Origin: Siphonodentalium dalli
Taxonomy: Eukaryota; Mollusca; Scaphopoda; Gadilida; Siphonodentaliidae
Reading direction: 5' to 3'
Assembly: GCA_032622095.1 (NCBI GenBank)
Contig: CP136066.1
Span: forward strand, 47,588,911-47,652,910
DNA length: 64,000 nt
Below the pieces are notes generated by a model. The model made no database searches, was not told the DNA's origin, and worked only from the letters and a program-made list of their open reading frames with translations. Position numbers and translations under genes: made by a program. Every line of letters begins with the position of its first letter. Positions within the stretch are counted from its first letter, which is position 1. This document shows, one piece after another, positions 12,966 to 21,773 of this stretch.

Positions 12966-13946
12966 GTGTTTTGTTTTCGCTTGGCGCTGAACATTTAGTT
13001 TGTCATTTTGTTTTACAAATGTGGCGTCAAATCAGACAGAGCATCTTTAATATAATGAAATAGAGCTGACTGTAAAACACTCAATCGACCATTTCTGGCC
13101 TTGGTGAACGTGGTTGCATAAGGTTGCATAAGTTATAATATCTACCATGAGAAGTGGTGAATGTCGGTGATTAAAATATACGGATCCGGACAAGTATGAC
13201 AGTGCTAATGTTTCAACCGCAGTTCGAAGACTCATTTTATTTATAGTGTACATTAGAATATATTTATGACTCATCCAAAACTTTGTATTTTGTAAATAAA
13301 ATGTTCCAAAGCAATCGAAACACTCCTATATACAGTTATGACAAACTAAAACATGGAAATATCACAATTAGAACATGACATATTAGAAACGCCCATTGGT
13401 TTTGTCAAGCTCGTTGTATTTGGTAAAGAAATGTGTTTTGTTTTAATGGTCCAAGGTGGGGAGATCCAAGCAAATGGACGCTCTTAAGCCGACAACTCGA
13501 AATCCAGGTGACGGAGTTTTTCTATCAGATAATTACTCAACCGGTCAAGTATAGGAGATTTAGCAATGATGAGTATCAATACAATCCAGCACTAACGTTG
13601 TAAACTAACGTATCAATATAAAGCATGTTTTATCCATAAATTGCTATTTGACCATATTCTGATTGTTTTTATTTCGAAGAGGGTGCTTATAGTGATAGGA
13701 AAATTAGCGATAAAATATGGTACAATAAAACACACAATATCGCCATTAAACATTAACACGCTAGCAATGTTATAACCTATATCGATTGACGAACTTCCCT
13801 CCACTTAGAGGACATACTAATTTTGGAATTTTTCGACCGAATATTCGCACAAACAGAATGACCTCCGGTGTGGCGGTTAAAATTCGAGAAATGTTGTAAA
13901 CTTTACGAAAGTATGCCTTTAAGAGACTAATTAAGACGCATAATAT
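12966..13946. other. unassigned sequence
   Basis: No gene or clear repeat could be supported. Confidence 0.35.
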
Positions 13947-14444
13947 GCCTTCGTACGTGTGGAGTATTGGCGTGTAAGTCTTCGTACGTGTGGAGTATTG
14001 ACGTATATGTCTTCGTACGTGTGGAGTATTGACGTATATGTCTTCGTACGTGTGGAGTATTGACGTATATGTCTTCGTACGTGTGGAGTATTGACGTATA
14101 TGTCTTCGTACGTGTGGAGTATTGACGTATATGTCTTCGTACGTGTGGAGTATTGACGTATATGTCTTCGTACGTGTGGAGTATTGACGTATATGTCTTC
14201 GTACGTGTGGGGTATTGACGTATATGTCTGCGTACGTGTGTAGTATTGACGTATATGTCTTCGTACGTGTGAAGTATTGACGTATATGTCTTCGTACGTG
14301 TGGAGTATTGACGTATATGTCTTCGTACGTGTGGAGTATTGGCGTGTAAGTCTTCGTACGTGTGAAGTATTGACGTATATGTCTTCGTACGTGTGGAGTA
14401 TTGACGTATATGTCTTCGTACGTGTGGAGTATTGACGTATATGT
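13947..14444. repeat. 31-bp satellite, 16 copies
   Basis: The unit is 'gtcttcgtacgtgtggagta' followed by 'ttgacgtatat', repeated at an exact 31-bp period from 13,947. The variant 'ggcgtgtaa' appears in the first copy and again near 14,341. Very few substitutions occur elsewhere, so the array is recently amplified. Units are contiguous with no spacers. Confidence 0.93.
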
Positions 14445-14524
14445 CAGAAGAAACAGTTTGATTCTCTGTGCAGGTTGACAGTCGTTGTTAAGATCGATTT
14501 AGATTTTCAATTTGAACGATTGTT

Positions 14525-15525
14525 GACGATAGCCCAACGATTTGGTGTTGACATTATTATATCCACAATGATCGAAAAGGTTGACAATTTCCCGAAAAGC
14601 ATGATTTTCTAAGATTTGACCTCATTTAAGTGCGACCTGCTTTATCATCATCGCATGCATATATAGTAGCCATGCTGACCGTGTTATGAGGAGAGTCTCT
14701 TCTATGGCCTTGTAAACTTAACTGTTGGTGGCAATTTAAACAAGCTATGGCAACAAACACTATTCCATGTCAGGCCCATATCTATGGCAAGACAGTTTAA
14801 TCTGTGGTTACAAATGAAGAGTTTGGTTTCCATACAATCACTGCTGAAGTATTTCCAGTCAACAGAAATTTAGTCAATCAAAACAAATGCTTATGCCAAT
14901 TTTCAACAAGTTTGCATTACGTATCACCAATTATATATGCATGTAGTCCTTCTAGGAAGGATGGTGTTTATGACGGTCGTGTTTCTTTTTAATTTTGACA
15001 ATAATTTTCCTAATAAGTGGACGTAGGCATGTTGTTGTATATCATCGGATTTTAGAGCACCTATAGCTGCAGAGTTCAAAATAATTTTGTTGTAAGTGTT
15101 ATTATTTGTCATGGCCTATGACTTATATAGAGATAACATTAATTAGAGCACAATCCTATTGTTACAATCGTTCCCTGATTTTTGGTAAAGCACACCAATT
15201 ATCAAGGCTAACGAAGGAATAGTTTAGTGATTATACTATTGTTAGGCATATGCAACTCATAACAGACAAATCGCGCGGGTGTTTTAAAGTGGGACCAGTT
15301 CGTGTTTCATATATATCTATTCACATTCAACGGCGATCAGTTCATGTTAATCACTTTGTTGGGCGTGGCTAATCGGGTATTGTGTCCAATCGCGGCCAGC
15401 GCACGGGTAGTGTGTCGTGGTCAAAACACGACCAACGGCACATCTCCAGTTGATTGCATTATGTGGGATAAATTGTGCTCTAAATCGGTCAGAGCACGCG
15501 AATAGTTCTTTACCAGAATAAATCT
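14525..15525 (-). repeat. host repeat block, upstream copy, inverted part
   Basis: This stretch is the reverse complement of 34,080-35,055 and, in part, of 28,540-29,090. It contains a 68-codon frame (15,302-15,505) that is also open in both other copies, at 28,540-28,746 and 34,087-34,293 on the minus strand. The copies differ by scattered amino-acid changes, so coding status is doubtful. Sequence to the right of 15,560 is in the same orientation as the other copies, so only this part has been flipped. Confidence 0.8.
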
Positions 15526-15878
15526 CCTCTTCTACTCGATTGATTATGGTAAAGAACAATTCTTGCACTCTAACCCTTACTTGAAACTCGATGAAATTGT
15601 TCACAATATTGCACGTAATGGCACTTGGTGTATTGATCTCAATTGTCCTGTCACCTATATCCACTGCTTCCCGTAGGCCTTAACACTTTGTCATGGTTTC
15701 AATAAAATGATCATGGCAGAACATTATGTGGTTAATATCACGGGAGCAGTAGAAGATTCCGAAGTTTACGGTCATTTCACAATTTAAAGGTGTGAGTGAG
15801 GATAAACGTCTTCTGTTCATGGGGAATGAAATTTATACGGATTGTAGACGCCTGAATTTGTAAATGTCATACATTAAA
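15526..15878 (+). repeat. host repeat block, upstream copy, direct part
   Basis: It matches 29,096-29,349 and 40,347-40,572 ('cttggtgtattgatctcaat', 'cactgcttcccgtaggcctt', 'cgcctgaatttgtaaatg'). It is interrupted at 15,878 by element A and resumes at 20,943. Confidence 0.85.
15873..15878. repeat. target-site duplication of element A, left copy
   Basis: The left flank reads catac-attaaa and is followed directly by the element end TGATGATACC. The uninterrupted host sequence 'catacattaaatgttcatac' is present at 29,340-29,360 and 40,563-40,583. Confidence 0.93.
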
Positions 15879-16141
15879 TGATGATACCCCGCCCGTTTGG
15901 GGTCATTTCAGGAACGATAACTCTATTCGAAGTACATGACCTATTCCTCTGCAGTCCGCCCACGCATTGCATCATGGTCTATTTGTATGCCGGTTGTGCA
16001 TGTCCGGACATGACCCGCTGGTTATATCCAGACTTCTCCATATGAATGGTATATTATCTACAGGTATATCACATGATGATCTCGGTGGGGGTAGTTTCAG
16101 TCTTGAATATTAAAGGGATACTAGGCTCTCACGGGGGGGAT

Positions 16142-16232
16142 GATTGTGAAAGTGACACAAGGCACTCACTATGGATGAATGTTAAAGTAACACATGGCGC
16201 ACACTGTGGGATAATGTTAAAGTGACACTCGC
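16142..16232. repeat. subterminal 'TTAAAGTGACAC' repeats, left arm of A
   Basis: Three spaced copies of (a)tgttaaagt(g/a)acac(t/a) occur just inside the terminal ~260 bp. They are mirrored near 20,585-20,675 and in element B at 35,450-35,535 and 39,990-40,070. Subterminal repeats at both ends of a TIR element are typical candidate binding sites for the mobilising protein. Confidence 0.6.
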
Positions 16233-16410
16233 ATTGAAAACTTCCAAAAATTAAAACTTCAAAAATTTCAAAAACTTCAAAAATTTCAAAATCTTCACAT
16301 TTTTTAAAAACTTCAAAAATTTCAAAAATTTCAAAAACTTCAAAAATTTCAAAAACTTCAAAAACTTCACAAATTTCACAAATTTCACAAATTTCAAAAA
16401 ACTTCAAAAA
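16233..16410. repeat. 9-bp (TTCAAAAAN)n tract, left arm of A
   Basis: A tandem 9-bp unit of the form TTCAAAAAT/TTCAAAAAC runs for about 18 copies and has its mirror image at 20,405-20,575. The 9-bp period keeps several frames open and produces artificial (EIFEVF) or (KKFKNF) peptides. Confidence 0.85.
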
Positions 16411-16570
16411 TTAAACAAAATTCAGGATTTAGTCAAAAATATGGCTTGTTGCCATTCATCGGAAAGCTATGGGGGTACGGTGGTGAGCGCCACCGAAAAA
16501 AGCAAGTGAGCGAGGGAAAAAAGAGAAAAATAACATGACATGTGGTACATACTACAATTTATTATATTAA

Positions 16571-16774
16571 CTATTCACTGTCACTTTCGTCCGAATTGTC
16601 ATCACTTTCGTCAGATGTGTCATTTTTTTCGTCCATGAACTTTTCTAGCAATGGTCTGTACTTTAATATTGACATTTTCACTGCATCACGATCTTCAAAA
16701 CCATTCTTCATATATTTGTCCACTTTATCCACCGGCCTTTCAATAGCCTTCGAAAATTTAGGTAAATTACTCAT
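16571..16774 (-). CDS. small acidic-tailed protein, left copy in A
   Basis: A 67-residue protein beginning MSNLPKFSKAIERPVDK and ending in an acidic Ser/Asp/Glu tail (DESDDNSDESDSE). It is identical to the copies at 18,202-18,405 and 20,065-20,268. The function is not recognised. The start codon overlaps the stop of the upstream gene by ATGA, as in compact viral genomes. In this left copy the upstream gene is frameshifted. A truncated C-terminal part of the same gene survives in both arms of element B, where it follows the Bcl-2-like gene. Confidence 0.6.
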   Translation of the reverse strand: MSNLPKFSKAIERPVDKVDKYMKNGFEDRDAVKMSILKYRPLLEKFMDEKNDTSDESDDNSDESDSE

Positions 16775-16978
16775 TTTAGTTCAGTGAATATGTCGTCTGG
16801 AGTTTCCTTTTTAACTTTTCCAATGTTTGTCTTCTTCGCTCTTCCTCCTTTTATCTCTTTAACTTTTAGCTACGGGTTTCCTTATATCAGGTTTCGCTTC
16901 AGTCTTGGGTAGGTCCTTCGAGTCATCGTAGGGTACATATTTATTAAGATCAAAGTCATAATAGTACGGAGTCCCCAT
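16771..16978 (-). pseudogene. small basic protein gene, frameshifted left copy in A
   Basis: Same gene as 18,402-18,617 and 19,853-20,068. Near 16,867 it lacks 8 bases ('atcttctt' in the intact copies) and so loses the reading frame in the Lys-rich middle. The start (MGTPYYYDF) and the 3' end, including the ATGA overlap with the next gene, are retained. Confidence 0.75.
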
Positions 16979-17108
16979 TCCGGCTAAAGTTCAAAGTGTA
17001 CTCTGAAGTAGTAATTTTTATAGGCGCGAAATTACCATCCAAGACGTATACGTTGTTGTTGATACAAATGTCAATGCACTTATGAGTGATTTCAAAATGC
17101 ACACTCTA

Positions 17109-17277
17109 TTATATAGATATGTGTAACCTGGTGACATGATGAAATCCATTGTGTACTGAGTTGACCTCCGGCTTCGTGCCGATTGGGTACTGAGCTGACC
17201 AATGACTGCTATTGTATCTTTTGACAGATAAGTCTTTACTTTTCTTATGTTGTTGTTGTTGTTGTTGTTGTTGTTGC

Positions 17278-17308
<31 letters not shown>

Positions 17309-17369
17309 GCGGCGGCGGCGATGGTGCGATTGGCGCGGCGTGCGGTCCCTCTTCACACTTATACTTCAT
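17109..17369 (-). CDS. polyglutamine protein with truncated zinc-finger start (A)
   Basis: An 86-residue frame that begins MKYKCEE, the same start as the C2H2 zinc-finger protein of element B (MKYQCEEC). After the first half of the C-x2-C it switches to a Pro/Ala segment (GPHAAPIAPSPPP), about 20 glutamines and a basic/aromatic tail (KKSKDLSVKRYNSSHWSAQ). A TATA-like 'tatataaatatag' sits upstream on the minus strand at 17,412-17,424. It looks like a rearranged product in which the finger was replaced by repeat-rich sequence. The GC-rich junction sequence also occurs at the centre of element A. Function unknown; it may not be functional. Confidence 0.5.
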
Positions 17370-17411
17370 TTTCCTATATAATCAGTGAAATCGATCGTTC
17401 TTCTATACACC

Positions 17412-17424
17412 TATATTTATATAG
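17412..17424 (-). promoter_or_regulatory. TATA box upstream of the polyglutamine gene, left arm of A
   Basis: The minus strand reads tatataaatatag about 45 bases before the ATG at 17,369. The same spacing occurs at 19,400-19,412 and in element B. Confidence 0.55.
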
Positions 17425-17739
17425 AACAGAAACAAGGGAAAGTGGTGGACTAGTTCACTAGTTCAGGCTGTCATTCACAACGTCTCTTCGTGTTGTTTGT
17501 ACTGGATACAAATTTATCACATTGGCTACAATACAACCTACCCATCCAAATGTCAATGCAATTATGAGTGAGTTCAACATGCACACTCTATTATATAGAT
17601 ATGTGTAACCTGGTGACATGATGAAATCCATTGTGTACTGAGTTGACCTCCGGCTTCGTGCCGATTGGGTACTGAGCTGACCAATGACTGCTATTGTATC
17701 TTTTGACAGATAAGTCTTTACTTTTCTTACGCCGGGGGT

Positions 17740-17830
17740 GTTGTTGATGTTGTTGTTGCTGTTGATGTTGTTGCGGCGGCGGCTGATGGTGCTGTTGTTG
17801 TTGTTGTTGTTGTGGCTGCTGTTGTGGAGT
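17740..17830 (-). repeat. second CAG/CAA (polyglutamine) tract in left arm of A
   Basis: A duplicate of the polyQ module, interrupted by histidine and proline/alanine codons (gcggcggcggctgatggtg). Its 3' neighbour at 17,560-17,735 repeats the 17,080-17,240 sequence. The arm thus contains an internal ~480-bp tandem duplication. Confidence 0.7.
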
Positions 17831-18201
17831 TATTGTTCTTAGGTAAAAATGATGATACCCACCCTGTTTGCCCCCCCCCCAGATCAGGAACGATAACTCT
17901 AGCCGAAGTACACGACCTACATTCTCTGCAGTACTCCTGTTGGTGTTAGTCTAGACAGTTTGACCTATATTCTCCGCCCACGCGTCGGTTTATTTGTATA
18001 CCGGTTGGGTATGTCCAAAAAAATTCAAAAAACTTCAAAAATTAAACAAAATTAAGGATTTAGTCAAAAATATGGCTTGTTGCCATTCATCGGAAAGCTA
18101 TGGGGGTACGGTGGTGAGCGCCACCGAAAAAAGCAAGTGAGCGAGGGAAAAAAGAGAAAAATAACATGACATGTGGTACATACTACAATTTATTATATTA
18201 A

Positions 18202-18405
18202 CTATTCACTGTCACTTTCGTCCGAATTGTCATCACTTTCGTCAGAGGTGTCATTTTTTTCGTCCATGAACTTTTCTAGCAATGGTCTGTACTTTAATAT
18301 TGACATTTTCACTGCATCACGATCTTCAAAACCATTCTTCATATATTTGTCCACTTTATCCACCGGCCTTTCAATAGCCTTCGAAAATTTAGGTAAATTA
18401 CTCAT
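18202..18405 (-). CDS. small acidic-tailed protein, inner copy in A
   Basis: Identical 67-residue product to the copies at 16,571-16,774 and 20,065-20,268. Here the upstream gene is intact and the two overlap by ATGA (18,402-18,405), so a dicistronic transcript is plausible. An AATAAA signal (read on the minus strand as tttatt) follows within ~10 bases of the stop. The N-terminal half is predicted to be helical and charged; the C-terminus is acidic. No family recognised. Confidence 0.6.
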   Translation of the reverse strand: MSNLPKFSKAIERPVDKVDKYMKNGFEDRDAVKMSILKYRPLLEKFMDEKNDTSDESDDNSDESDSE

Positions 18406-18617
18406 TTTAGTTCAGTGAATATGTCGTCTGGAGTTTCCTTTTTAACTTTTCCAATGTTTGTCTTCTTCGCTCTTCCTCCTTTTATCTCTTTAACTTTTAT
18501 CTTCTTAGCTACGGGTTTCCTTATATCAGGTTTCGCTTCAGTCTTGGGTAGGTCTTTCGAGTCATCGTAGGGTACATATTTATTATGATCAAAGTCATAA
18601 TAGTACGGAGTCCCCAT
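18402..18617 (-). CDS. small basic protein, inner copy in A
   Basis: A 71-residue protein with an aromatic/acidic N-terminus (GTPYYYDFD) and a strongly Lys-rich C-terminal half, compatible with nucleic-acid binding. The segment KEIKGGRAKK contains I-K-G-G-R, which fits the adenovirus-type protease consensus (M/I/L)-x-G-G-x. That would be expected for a small virion core protein in a Maverick or adintovirus. This is inference from one five-residue match. It differs from the right-arm copy by one residue (H versus L at position 11). Confidence 0.55.
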   Translation of the reverse strand: MGTPYYYDFDHNKYVPYDDSKDLPKTEAKPDIRKPVAKKIKVKEIKGGRAKKTNIGKVKKETPDDIFTELK

Positions 18618-18967
18618 TCCGGCTAAAGTTCAAAGTGTACTCTGAAGTAGTAATTTTTATAGGCGCGAAATTACCATCCAAGACGTATACGTTGTTGTTG
18701 ATACAAATGTCAATGCAATTATGAGTGATTTCAAAATGCACACTCTATTATATAGATATGTGTAACCTGGTGACATGATGAAATCCATTGTGTACTGAGT
18801 TGACCTCCGGCTTCGTGCCGATTGGGTACTGAGCTGACCAATGACTGCTATTGTATCTTTTGACAGATAAGTCTTTACTTTTCTTACGCCGGGGGTGTTG
18901 TTGATGTTGTTGTTGTTGTTGTTGCTGTTGTTGTTGTTGTTGCGGCGATGGTGCGATTGGCGCGGCG

Positions 18968-18992
18968 GCAGTGTGGGGGTGAGGGGGCCGCA
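18968..18992. other. central spacer of element A
   Basis: This 25-bp asymmetric GC-rich sequence joins the two oppositely oriented arms. Arms match immediately outside it (ggcgcggcg / cgccgcgcc). Its reverse complement is nearly the same as the 31-bp spacer of element B (37,752-37,782). Confidence 0.8.
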
Positions 18993-19399
18993 CGCCGCGC
19001 CAATCGCACCATCGCCGCCGCCGCAACAACAACAATAACAACAACAGCAACAACAACAACAACAACAACAACAACATCAACAACACCCCCGGCGTAAGAA
19101 AAGTAAAGACTTATCTGTCAAAAGATACAATAGCAGTCATTGGTCAGCTCAGTACCCAATCGGCACGAAGCCGGAGGTCAACTCAGTACACAATGGATTT
19201 CATCATGTCACCAGGTTACACATATCTATATAATAGAGTGTGCATGTTGAAATCACTCATAATTGCATTGACATTTGGATGGGTAGGTTGTATTGTAGCC
19301 AATGTGATAAATTTGTATCCAGTACAAACAACACGAAGAGACGTTGTGAATGACAGCCTGAACTAGTGAACTAGTCCACCACTTTCCCTTGTTTCTGTT

Positions 19400-19412
19400 C
19401 TATATAAATATA
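19400..19412 (+). promoter_or_regulatory. TATA box, right arm of A
   Basis: The sequence tatataaatatag lies ~45 bases before the MKYKC start at 19,455. Confidence 0.55.
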
Positions 19413-19454
19413 GGTGTATAGAAGAACGATCGATTTCACTGATTATATAGGAAA

Positions 19455-19722
19455 ATGAAGTATAAGTGTGAAGAGGGGGCCGCACGCCGCGCCAATCGCA
19501 CCATCGCCGCCGCCGCAACAACAACAACAACAACAACAGCAACAACAACAACAACAACAACAACATCAACAACACCCCCGGCGTAAGAAAAGTAAAGACT
19601 TATCTGTCAAAAGATACAATAGCAGTCATTGGTCAGCTCAGTACCCAATCGGCACGAAGCCGGAGGTCAACTCAGTACACAATGGATTTCATCATGTCAC
19701 CAGGTTACACATATCTATATAA
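19455..19722 (+). pseudogene. polyglutamine/zinc-finger-start gene, frameshifted right copy in A
   Basis: It begins MKYKCEE as at 17,369, but the G run after codon 7 has one extra G (gagggggcc versus gagggacc). The frame leaves the Pro/Gln product and enters threonine/alanine codons. Slippage in a G run is the likely cause. The glutamine frame remains open downstream to 19,722. Confidence 0.6.
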
Positions 19723-19808
19723 TAGAGTGTGCATTTTGAAATCACTCATAATTGCATTGACATTTGTATCAACAACAACGTATACGTCTTGGATGGTAAT
19801 TTCGCGCC

Positions 19809-19816
19809 TATAAAAA
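19809..19816 (+). promoter_or_regulatory. TATA box of the small basic protein gene
   Basis: TATAAAAA, 44 bases upstream of the ATG at 19,853. The same motif precedes the copies in the other arms. Confidence 0.65.
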
Positions 19817-19852
19817 TTACTACTTCAGAGTACACTTTGAACTTTAGCCGGA

Positions 19853-20068
19853 ATGGGGACTCCGTACTATTATGACTTTGATCTTAATAAATATGTACCC
19901 TACGATGACTCGAAGGACCTACCCAAGACTGAAGCGAAACCTGATATAAGGAAACCCGTAGCTAAGAAGATAAAAGTTAAAGAGATAAAAGGAGGAAGAG
20001 CGAAGAAGACAAACATTGGAAAAGTTAAAAAAGAAACTCCAGACGACATATTCACTGAACTAAAATGA
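19853..20068 (+). CDS. small basic protein, right copy in A
   Basis: A 71-residue product with the composition described for 18,402-18,617. The start is supported by the TATA box at 19,809 and the absence of any upstream in-frame ATG between them. Its stop overlaps the next ATG (ATGA at 20,065-20,068). Confidence 0.6.
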   Translation: MGTPYYYDFDLNKYVPYDDSKDLPKTEAKPDIRKPVAKKIKVKEIKGGRAKKTNIGKVKKETPDDIFTELK

Positions 20069-20268
20069 GTAATTTACCTAAATTTTCGAAGGCTATTGAA
20101 AGGCCGGTGGATAAAGTGGACAAATATATGAAGAATGGTTTTGAAGATCGTGATGCAGTGAAAATGTCAATATTAAAGTACAGACCATTGCTAGAAAAGT
20201 TCATGGACGAAAAAAATGACACATCTGACGAAAGTGATGACAATTCGGACGAAAGTGACAGTGAATAG
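20065..20268 (+). CDS. small acidic-tailed protein, right copy in A
   Basis: A 67-residue product, the second gene of the overlapping pair. It is followed 7 bases after the stop by AATAAA. Unchanged in sequence among three copies in A, which is consistent either with recent arm duplication or with constraint. The function is not recognised. Confidence 0.6.
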   Translation: MSNLPKFSKAIERPVDKVDKYMKNGFEDRDAVKMSILKYRPLLEKFMDEKNDTSDESDDNSDESDSE

Positions 20269-20275
20269 TTAATAT

Positions 20276-20281
20276 AATAAA
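20276..20281 (+). terminator. polyadenylation signal AATAAA
   Basis: It lies directly after the stop of the gene pair. The downstream T-rich stretch 'tttttctctttttcccc' could serve as the downstream element. The hairpin-forming 'ggtggcgctcaccacc' follows near 20,344. Confidence 0.6.
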
Positions 20282-20404
20282 TTGTAGTATGTACCACATG
20301 TCATGTTATTTTTCTCTTTTTCCCCTCGCTCACTTGCTTTTTTCGGTGGCGCTCACCACCGTACCCCCGTAGCTTTCCGATGAATGGCAACAAGCCATAT
20401 TTTT

Positions 20405-20575
20405 GACTAAATCCTGAATTTTGTTTAATTTTTGAAGTTTTTTGAAATTTGTGAAATTTTGAATTTTTTGAAGTTTTTGAAATTTTTGAAATTTTTGAAG
20501 TTTTTAAAAAATGTGAAGATTTTGAAATTTTTGAAGTTTTTGAAATTTTTGAAGTTTTAATTTTTGGAAGTTTTC
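20405..20575. repeat. 9-bp repeat tract, right arm of A
   Basis: Mirror image of 16,233-16,410 (ttttgaaatttttgaag phrases). Confidence 0.85.
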
Positions 20576-20942
20576 AATGCGAGTGTCACTTTAACATTAT
20601 CCCACAGTGTGCGCCATGTGTTACTTTAACATTCATCCATAGTGAGTGCCTTGTGTCACTTTCACAATCATCCCCCCCGTGAGAGCCTACTATCCCTTTA
20701 ATATTCAAGACTGAAACTACCCCCACCGAGATCATCATGTGATATACCTGTAGATAATATACCATTCATATGGAGAAGTCTGGATATAACCAGCGGGTCA
20801 TGTCCGGACATGCACAACCGGCATACAAATAGACCATGATGCAATGCGTGGGCGGACTGCAGAGGAATAGGTCATGTACTTCGAATAGAGTTATCGTTCC
20901 TGAAATGACCCCAAACGGGCGGGGTATCATCAATTAAATGTT

Positions 20943-20948
20943 CATACT
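20943..20948. repeat. target-site duplication of element A, right copy
   Basis: The hexamer attaaa directly follows the element end TCATCA and leads back into host sequence tgttcatactc. Confidence 0.93.
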
Positions 20949-21565
20949 CAACCAAATCACAGATGCAGCTAAAGCCAAAATAATACTTTAAAACACACAT
21001 GGTGTTTGTTTTATTTGTGTTGCCGATATCAGTAAATCCTTCAGAGGGAATATGTACGAATGGCGTTTCTATCTTTAAGGAGCAAACGTTTATACATGTA
21101 TATTTCGTTTTTATTTACCAACTCGGTCGATTATTCATATATGGCAAGAAACGTGAGCAAAAAGTTAAGGGGTATGTTTTTGTCTCATGTATAAAGCCTT
21201 GATACAAAGCGGGACAAGCGTTACAAAAGCTGATAAAAGATATTTTATTTCCCATCGTTATCTGCGTCCCATGCAGTAGTAACCCTTGATTCAGAGCGAT
21301 ACAAGCGATACATAATCTTATAGAGGTGATTTTATTTATCATCGTTATCTGCGTCCCAGTAGTAACCCTTGATACAGAGCGATACAAGCGTTACAGAATC
21401 TTATATAAAGATGGTTTTATTTCAAGAATTAGATAGTCTTATCAGTGTAGATAGTTGACGCATGTCAGGGTCAAAACGTGTACCTCATCCCCGGAATTAG
21501 ACCGCGGTGTTTACAATGAACGTGAACATAAATACAAAAGTCGATATTTCTATAATTGATAAAAA
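20949..21565 (+). repeat. host repeat block, upstream copy, 3' part
   Basis: It matches 29,350-30,135 and 40,573-41,297. It includes three ~85-bp tandem units (21,237-21,410: 'cgttatctgcgtcccagtag', 'acccttgatacagagcgata'). The other two copies have five such units. It is interrupted at about 21,565 by a 2.9 kb insert that the 30,135 junction lacks. Confidence 0.8.
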
Positions 21566-21707
21566 CAAGACAGTCAAAGACTGTGGGGTCGCTCAACAGA
21601 CTGCAAAGACTGATGAGACTGGGACTCTGGAGACCACGATAGTCAGAACTTTTCATAAGCACTTTGAAAAAAGTAGATCTAAACACGATATGTGGCTAGA
21701 GAGGCTT

Positions 21708-21773
21708 CAGTAGTGTACAGTGGGTAATTTCAAGGTAAATATCCACCATGAAATTGCCCACTGTTCACTACTG
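21708..21773. repeat. hairpin with 25-bp arms
   Basis: The arms 21,708-21,732 and 21,749-21,773 (cagtagtgtacagtggg...) are complementary except at two positions and are separated by a 16-nt loop. Confidence 0.9.

Larger units (their letters stand above)
17850..18967. mobile_element. second, internally deleted arm of element A
   Basis: It restarts with the element end TGATGATACCCACCC (17,850) and keeps ~160 bp of terminal sequence, including 'aggaacgataactcta' and 'ccgcccacgcgtcggt'. It then jumps at 18,015-18,030 straight into the inner edge of the 9-bp repeats, losing the subterminal repeats. From there it runs through both small genes to the centre. Its end is closer to element B's end than to A's own outer end, so it may be a separate insertion or recombination product. 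Confidence 0.75.
15879..20942. mobile_element. element A: palindromic Polinton/adintovirus-like insertion
   Basis: A 5064-bp insertion starts TGATGATACC, ends GGTATCATCA and is flanked by the 6-bp duplication attaaa. It has three arm segments: a left arm (15,879-17,849), a second, internally deleted arm in the same orientation that starts again with TGATGATACC (17,850-18,967), and a right arm in opposite orientation (18,993-20,942). A 25-bp spacer joins the last two. From its end inward each arm carries subterminal repeats, 9-bp repeats, two overlapping small genes and polyglutamine modules. No replication, integration or capsid gene is present, so it must depend on trans factors or be defective. 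A 6-bp duplication is a hallmark of Maverick/Polinton integrases, but their usual AG...TC ends are not seen. Family assignment is inference; insertion boundaries are directly shown. Confidence 0.85.
18993..20942. mobile_element. right arm of element A
   Basis: A 1950-bp arm, inverted relative to the left arms. It carries polyglutamine modules at 19,024-19,082 and 19,516-19,570, a TATA box at 19,400, the overlapping gene pair at 19,853-20,268, an AATAAA signal, the 9-bp repeats (20,405-20,575), subterminal repeats and the end GGTATCATCA. It is the least damaged arm of A for the gene pair. Confidence 0.8.

Noticed and set aside
13947..14444. CRISPR-like regular array
   Set aside because: Units are directly contiguous with no unique spacers, in clearly eukaryotic repeat DNA with no cas genes.
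18748..19575. Leucine-rich frames crossing the centre of element A
   Set aside because: They are antisense reads of CAA/CAG tracts.
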